In this document: positions 58,439 through 64,000 of the stretch, in pieces
Position numbering within the stretch: position 1 is the stretch's first letter
Layout of the letters: the number at the start of each line of letters is the position of its first letter
Assembly (NCBI GenBank): GCA_013180625.2
Contig: SNVD02010247.1
Location: 1 to 64,000, forward strand
Direction: 5' to 3'
DNA from: Boswellia sacra
Taxonomy: Eukaryota; Streptophyta; Magnoliopsida; Sapindales; Burseraceae
DNA length: 64,000 nt
The notes under the pieces: generated by a model
Databases searched by the model: none
What the model was told of the DNA's origin: nothing
The model's input: only the letters and a program-made list of their open reading frames with translations
Program-made: the position numbers and the translations under genes

Positions 58439-60460
58439 TTACATGTGCATAGAAGTATATGAAATTAAAAAAAAAACCTTATATATACGATCTAAGTCAA
58501 TGACGTCCATCCTGTGCCCGGTATCCTCTGCTACTGCAGTGGTATCAAAACGAGGCATGCCTAACATATGTCTCCAACAATGGAGGGTTATCTTATGCCA
58601 GAGTGTATCCTCTGTGAATGCCTTGATATTGCCTAATAAGACCTTTCTAGCCAAATACTCTACAAATTTTAACATGTATACCCCACACACCCCACCACCA
58701 ACTTCCTATTGTGGAACCGCATCATGATCCTCGATCTGCTCTATGTCGAAAAGATCACTCAGATAGTTACGGGAACTAAACATACCTTGAGTCATAAGTC
58801 GGGGCATGATATCAGCTAGGCATCAGGAAGTGCCCCTCAGCGTGTATATAGATGTTATGTCAATATACAAATCGTAAAACACAATCACCCGACGGTTCAA
58901 ATCTACACACGCCACCACCCAATACTAATCCTCAACATTAACGGGCACATATAACTGTACATAAAAGAATGATTTTAGAACGAAATTAAGGATGACATGT
59001 TAGCAGCATTGTTAACTACAATCACAAAGTGAATGACACATGAGAAACAGATGTTTACCCAGTTTAGTTCACCCCACGAATGACCGACCAACGGATTGTT
59101 GCCATCGACGTACAAGATCAACTCTGCCTCATTTGCCCAGATGATGTTATCCAACTTTCCTATGCATCTATGCCATAATCCTTGCACCTTTGCCTATAAC
59201 AATTGAATAACATAAGAATGATAAACTTTGAGAGAGGATAATTACATTATGATATGATGAACCGAACCAAATGACGTACCTAAAATATAGTGTATTGGAA
59301 TGTGGATTTCTGCACATGGTCGTACCTAAGCTCCTTCGATCTACACCGTAATGTCTACAAGTACACGTCAATGTACTACACACAGACATAGTTTAGTTAA
59401 AGTAATGTCTACTTGATGCTGAAAAAGATTTGACGAAATAACAAAGCAAAAGAGAGCTAAAGTGCGAAAACTGTACTCACCTCGAAACCTAGCCAAAGAT
59501 TATGGATCGCCATAATCCTGAAAAACTCGCGATCAGCAAAGGCGATATCAAAGTTGATGTCACCAACCCCTGTCGTCATCCACTGATCGAAAGTCCTCAT
59601 GTCGTCCTCGGTGAAAGGTGCAAATGGGTCGAATAGGGACATTCGTATATCGACAACAAAAGATGACAGATTGAGCATAATAAGCTTTAATGTCGACGAC
59701 AGATTAGGCACAACAGGTTGTGCTAGCAGTGCAATGCCAGTCTGGCCCTCAACCTGATCCCTTCCCTCATGCTGGATCTTCTGCCTCTTTCGTACAGTGG
59801 GGCTGATAAATGGGCTTCGCTTATGTTTTCCCAAGAAGAGCCATCTACCCCGAAGCGAGAAAAATCCAGTAGGCAGCTTGTCAAGGACCTGAACGCTGGC
59901 TTCTGGAACGTTTTGAATCTGATCTAGCTCACCTGCCTCCTCGTTATCAGTCTCGCTCTCACCTTGCATAGGAGACAAATGTTAAAACCCAAGAGTAATA
60001 CAAATGCATAGATTAGGGACGTTATTGATACCTCATCTCTATAGCCAAAATGCCCACTTAGTAAAATGACAGCCTGACAAATAAGTGCAACCTCTCTCTG
60101 CATCTCTTTGTTCTAAGCCAAAATCTGAATATTTTGCTTTGAAATCACATTGTAATCAGCCCGAAAGGTCTTAACCTCCTCCCTAAACCCCCTTAACTCA
60201 CGTAAAATCATGGACTAAGAAGAAGCCAATGTCAATACGGATGCTTACATTAGTATTCAACACTAAAGGCAATTTCAATAACATAGATGATACGTGATAT
60301 TAGACCTTATAATCACTATCGAAATGTGTAGATGATACACCTGGTGTGGATGAACTAGTAATGTGCACACAGGCAGCAAAATCGGTCCTACGTGGTGGAC
60401 TACTCGTGCCAAAATGTGAGGGAGATGATCTATGTCTGGACAAAGGTGAGAACTAGACAT
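58439..60460 (-). pseudogene. Ulp1-like (C48) cysteine protease carried by the MULE, degenerate
   Basis: Ulp1/C48 peptidases cleave SUMO-like modifiers. On the minus strand, an N-terminal helical part (FREEVKTFRADYNVISKQNI) lies near 60190-60130. 59978-59457 encodes a linker and FDPFAPFTEDDMRTFDQWMT. The protease part follows in pieces: LYVPVNVED, stop, YWVVACVDLNRRVIVFYD (58960-58865), then GGGVCGVYMLKFVEYLARKV (58695-58636). The Cys of GGVCG is kept, but the His expected before WV is Tyr and a TAG sits next to it, so it cannot be active. Its end faces the transposase end. The tail-to-tail layout fits a two-gene MULE. Confidence 0.72.
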
Positions 60461-60639
60461 GTGGCAAGGATCGTGTTGGACTAGTACCTGGAGTCTGCAT
60501 GATCGTTGGATGAACAGTCATATGAGAAATCGAAACCCCACGGCATGCTCATGCTCTCCTTAGGCATCGGCATGGGTATCGACATCAACATGGGCATCAG
60601 CATCCTCCTCCTCCTTCTCACTCTTATGCAAGAGAGCGT

Positions 60640-61821
60640 TGATAAGTCTAATTTTTATACATTATTTTCATCTTTTATCTTGAGTTTTTTTTGTTTGTTT
60701 CCTTCTTTTTTGTGTTTGGCTGACGAAATTGTCAAAGTTTGTTTAAGTTGTAGGTTACTCACTAATTTTGATCATTAAACTTCTGGTGGGGCATTGTGTC
60801 CTTCCCTTTTTAATGTTGTCTGCCAAGCACTTGGGGGGAATCAATTAAAGCTTATCCATATGCATATTTGAAAATATAAATATACACTTTCTTGTGGAAT
60901 CCAATGGCTGGGAAAAAGGATGTTTCCTCTCTTGTCGGTGGAGGGATTCAAAAATTGAGGGAGAAGAGGTAGAGAAGGAAAGAAGGAAGGGGGATTCAGA
61001 CTGAGACAAATCAAGGGTGAGCAGAGGTAGATCTGGGGGGTCGATTCGAACTTGGAGAGGAATTGCTTACAAAGGAGAGGCAAAAACCGGACAGCCATCA
61101 TATTCATCATCAAAGATTCAACTCTCCATAGCTAGTGTTTTTCTATCCCTATCTTCATTTATGTTTAAAAACATGTTTAGAATTGTGTTGTTTGTAATTT
61201 GTAATATGAACTAATTTCTAGTTTCTAGGGTGAAGATGTAGCCGTATTACGATGTTTAATTTCTCTTGATTTTGGTTGATTGATGTTTATTCCAATATTG
61301 TTGAGCAATTTAATTACATGCTTAATGCTTGTGATTTTTTGGCCTATTGTTGCATGAATTGAGATGTGGATTGAGATTGAGAAGTGATGTTCACATTAGT
61401 CCATAATTATCTTGCTATAAATCATGTGAAATAGAGATATGAATGTGATTTGTGCAATCTTGTATCATTTCTTGCTCTTAATGGGTATTAATAGTGAGTT
61501 AGATGAGACAGATATGTAATTCTAACCTATTGATATCCATTATTATTGCTTGAGAAAGAACAATAATCAAATTAGTGAAATCGATTGGCGACAATAGGAA
61601 TAAATATTGGTTAATTAAATCAGAGAAGTTAAATTGATTAATTTGGTGAAATCGGATCCCTAGATCCTTAGTTATAAATTTCTTCTATCCAAAATTTCCA
61701 TGAGCATACGTAGTGTTAATTCAATTTTGGTATTTAGTGGCAACAGTCTTTGTGGGATGATACTGATACTCTCATTTTATTACTTGTATACAATATCGTA
61801 TACTTGCAATTTTATGCAACA
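60640..61821 (+). repeat. 5' LTR of G2 (about 1.18 kb)
   Basis: Starts TGATAAGTCTAATTTTTATA and ends TATGCAACA, followed by the six-base spacer AGTTTT and the primer site, as in G1. No coding capacity. Confidence 0.8.
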
Positions 61822-61827
61822 AGTTTT

Positions 61828-61845
61828 TGGTGCCATTGCCGGGGA
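61828..61845 (+). other. Primer-binding site of G2 (tRNA-Asp type, two mismatches)
   Basis: TGGTGCCATTGCCGGGGA. It differs from the G1 site (TGGCGCCGTTGCCGGGG) at two positions, both C-to-T or G-to-A transitions. Confidence 0.8.
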
Positions 61846-62139
61846 CTGTCTTGTTATCAATATCAAAATTTTTAACACTATTTTAGCTTAAATTTTTATG
61901 TTGTGTGTAATTTAATGTCAATCTGTGTTTGAAGAGTGGTAAATTATTGGTAAAAGTGATAAATCTATGTTTTTGTAGGTCAGACAAAGACTTCGCGCAA
62001 GATTTCATCCATAAAAAGAGTGTTAAACTTTCTAATTTCAATTTTTGTCTTGCTCTTCCAACCCTCTATAGTTAGTATCTCACGAGAATTTAAAAAAAAA
62101 AGGTTTCGTGGTGCTGATTTGTTGTGTACTACTTTTAGG

Positions 62140-63660
62140 TAGATGCAAAAATTTGGAAGTGAGAACCTACTCCAATTTGATCCTAAAATCGAGCGCACTT
62201 GTTGAAGAAATAGAAAGGAGAAAAGAGAGGCTATCAGGCAACAAGAAATCATGGCGGTAGAAATGCCAATAATTGTAGGAGCAGCAGGAACTCAGCCAAA
62301 TGTAGAATTAGCAGATGAAGACAACCGTACACTTATGGATTATTACTCTTCCAACAGCAATGGGTGTTCATCAAGCCATCTGGAAACTAGCAATTTAGGT
62401 CAATTTTGAATTCACACCAGTAACCATGTAGATGATCCAATCTTCACCATTCAGTGGGCTATCGCATGAAGACCCCAATGATCATATAGGCAATTTTCTA
62501 GAAATCTGTGAAACTGCTAAATGTAATGGTGTTTCGGATGATGCTGCTCGCCTGAGGCTGTTCCCATTTTCCTTGAGGGATAAAGCAAAAATTTGGCTAA
62601 ACTCCTTGCCTACTGGTTCCATAATGACTTGGGATGAGTTAACTCAGAAATTTCTCGAAAAGTTCTTCCCACCATCCAAGACAGCAAAGATGCAGATTGA
62701 GATTTCAAATTTTGCTCAGTCCAAGGGAGAGACACTTCAGGATGCATGGGATCGATACAAGCAGTTGCTTAACAAATGCCCTCAGCATGGCATGCCCAAG
62801 TGGATACAGGTACAAAATTTTTATAATGGATTAAATGGTTTTGCGAGAACCTTGCTCGATGTAGTAGCTGGTAGAGCATTTATGAAAAAGACATAGAAGG
62901 CAACCTACACATTACTAGATGAGATGTCCCTAAATAATTCTCAATGGCCTAATGAAAGAGTATTGCAAAAGAAAGTAGCCGGAGTGTATAAGGTTCATCC
63001 TATTTCTGCCTTGATAGTCCAAATGACTACACTTAACAAGCACCTACAGAACGGCAATGTGATAATTAATGCGATCAATACTCCATCTGTAGTATGTGAA
63101 TTTTGTCAAGGAAACCATTTAAGTGATGATTGTGATAAAGGGAATCATTTTCGTGGCAGGAAGAACAAGCAAACTTTGTAGATTATAACTGCCTAAGAAA
63201 CAACCCTTATAGCAACACCTACAATCCTGGTTGGCGAAATCATCCTAATTTCTCATGAAACAGCCAAAATGTGTTGAAATCTCCATAAGCACAACCACCA
63301 CAAAAAAAGAAATCATTCCTTGAAGAGGCAATGGCTTAACTAGCAAATACAACCAGTTGGTTAACGTATAACATCAACCAGATGGCAAGAGAGACCAATT
63401 AGTTCATGGATGAGACCAAAACCAACTTCCAAATTCAAGCTGCACAAATCAAAAATCTGGAAGTTCAAATGAATCAGATTGATAATTCTTTATCAGGTCG
63501 ACAACGAGGTAATTTACCTAGTTCAACTGAAGTGAATCCTAAAGAACACTACAAGGCTATCACCTTAAGAAGTGGAAAAGAGTTACAAATGCTGGTGAGA
63601 ACTGAGAAGCCAATAGAGGTCAATGAAGATGATCCAGTTGAAACTGTTGCACCTCCATAA
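62140..63660 (+). pseudogene. Gag of gypsy G2, broken
   Basis: An N-terminal fragment (MAVEMPIIVGAAGTQPNVEL) lies at 62251. After stops the core runs open at 62432-62896: GLSHEDPNDHIGNFLEICET, RLRLFPFSLRDKAKIWLNSL and TWDELTQKFLEKFFPPSK, a Retrotrans_gag domain. A TAG at 62894-62896 interrupts DEMSLNNSQWP. A zinc knuckle, CEFCQGNHLSDDC, follows at about 63098-63136. 63406-63660 holds the gag tail (IKNLEVQMNQID, YKAITLRSGKELQ). At least four stops, many CAG/CGA/TGG-to-stop-like changes, show decay. Confidence 0.85.
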
Positions 63661-63772
63661 AAAAAGATAGAGGACATACCTAAAGCTCAGACAACAATCA
63701 CTAAAGAGCCAGCACCTAGAATTCCATTTCCTCAACGTCTCTAAAAGAGCAAGCCAGACAAACAGTTTTTCC

Positions 63773-64000
63773 AAGTTTTTGGAAATTTTCAAAAAGTTAC
63801 ACATCAACATTCCTTTTGCTGAAGCCTTGAAACAAATGCCTAGCTATGTCAAATTCATGAAGGACATACTATCAAAGAAGAGGAAATTGGAAGACTATGA
63901 GACAGTCACACTTACTGAAGAATGCAGTGCAATCTTGCAGAGGAAGTTACCCCAAAAATTAAAAGATCTAGGGAGTTTTTCTATTCCCTATTCTATTGGT
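63773..64000 (+). CDS. Protease N-terminal region of G2 pol (partial)
   Basis: Open from about 63773 to the window end: INIPFAEALKQMPSYVKFMK, VTLTEECSAILQ, then LKDLGSFSIPYSIG at the edge. These are the conserved blocks just before the aspartic-protease active site of Athila/Tat pol. The preceding IPFPQRL block at 63718 is in a different frame and followed by a stop, so the polyprotein is broken upstream. Confidence 0.75.

Larger units (their letters stand above)
54652..60639 (+). mobile_element. Mutator-like element with transposase and convergent C48-type protease gene
   Basis: The left end, GGGAAAATTCAAATAATGAC, resembles MULE termini. Inside are a repeat-bearing leader intron, a broken transposase gene (plus) and a broken Ulp1/C48 protease gene (minus), tail to tail. 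MULEs that capture a Ulp1-like protease (Kaonashi/KI-MULE type) are known in plants. The right end is not visible because gypsy G2 starts at 60640, probably inserted into this element. All genes carry stops. Confidence 0.72.
60640..64000 (+). mobile_element. Ty3/gypsy retrotransposon G2, 5' part (Athila/Tat-type)
   Basis: 5' LTR (60640-61821), primer site (61828-61845), gag (about 62140-63660) and start of protease (63773-64000), then the window ends. The gag is the same broad type as G1 but clearly different in sequence, and broken by several stops. It directly follows MULE sequence. Confidence 0.85.

Noticed and set aside
60841..61113. Minus-strand frame of 90 codons with hydrophobic start
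   Set aside because: Lies within the G2 LTR and has no homologue I recognise.

Overview
The window is nuclear DNA from a eudicot plant. It has small exons with GT/AG introns, AT-rich non-coding DNA, abundant LTR retrotransposons, a Mutator-like transposon, MITE-like hairpins and plant gene families. I cannot name the species from sequence alone. A perennial or woody eudicot with a repeat-rich genome is a guess.

Two genes look intact, both on the minus strand. IMP1 (7994-11075, four coding exons, 159 aa) encodes a mitochondrial inner-membrane peptidase of the signal-peptidase type. SPS (13180-17757, six exons, 422 aa) encodes a plastid-type solanesyl diphosphate synthase, which makes the plastoquinone-9 side chain. 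Every exon junction I chose keeps frame and uses GT/AG. The genes are neighbours but I see no sign of shared function or regulation.

Gene relics are present too. An orphan first exon of a CYP72A-type cytochrome P450 lies at 4426-4690. A serine carboxypeptidase-like (SCPL) pseudogene cluster lies on the minus strand between 41.6 and 54.5 kb. One SCPL copy is split by about 8.3 kb of inserted repeat DNA (43554-51871, AATTT target duplication). The codon broken by the intron joins correctly across the insertion.

Layout: 1-2938, Ty3/gypsy element G1 (minus, gag plus 5' LTR, running off the left edge), inserted in or beside a MULE 5'-end fragment (2939-4166). 4.2-18.3 kb, gene-bearing part (P450 relic, IMP1, SPS). 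18.6-19.1 kb, MITE-like hairpins. 20.6-26.1 kb, Sirevirus-like copia element C1 (minus) with an extra 3' ORF. 26.15-33.56 kb, copia element C2 (plus, both LTRs, reverse-transcriptase core deleted). 33.6-37.8 kb, Tat-like gypsy remnant G3 (minus) with tandem repeats. 39.26-41.09 kb, solo LTR of the C2 family with a perfect GACTG duplication. 41.6-54.5 kb, SCPL pseudogenes broken by the 8.3-kb insertion, which itself holds a truncated C2-family LTR. 54.65-60.64 kb, decayed Mutator-like element with a transposase and a convergent Ulp1/C48-type protease gene. 60.64-64.0 kb, gypsy element G2 (plus) running off the right edge.

I found no convincing new multi-gene system. The most interesting items are the SCPL gene split in frame by a transposon, the two related MULE 5' ends with a repeat-filled leader intron, the protease-carrying MULE, and the variable 65-bp repeats inside one LTR family.
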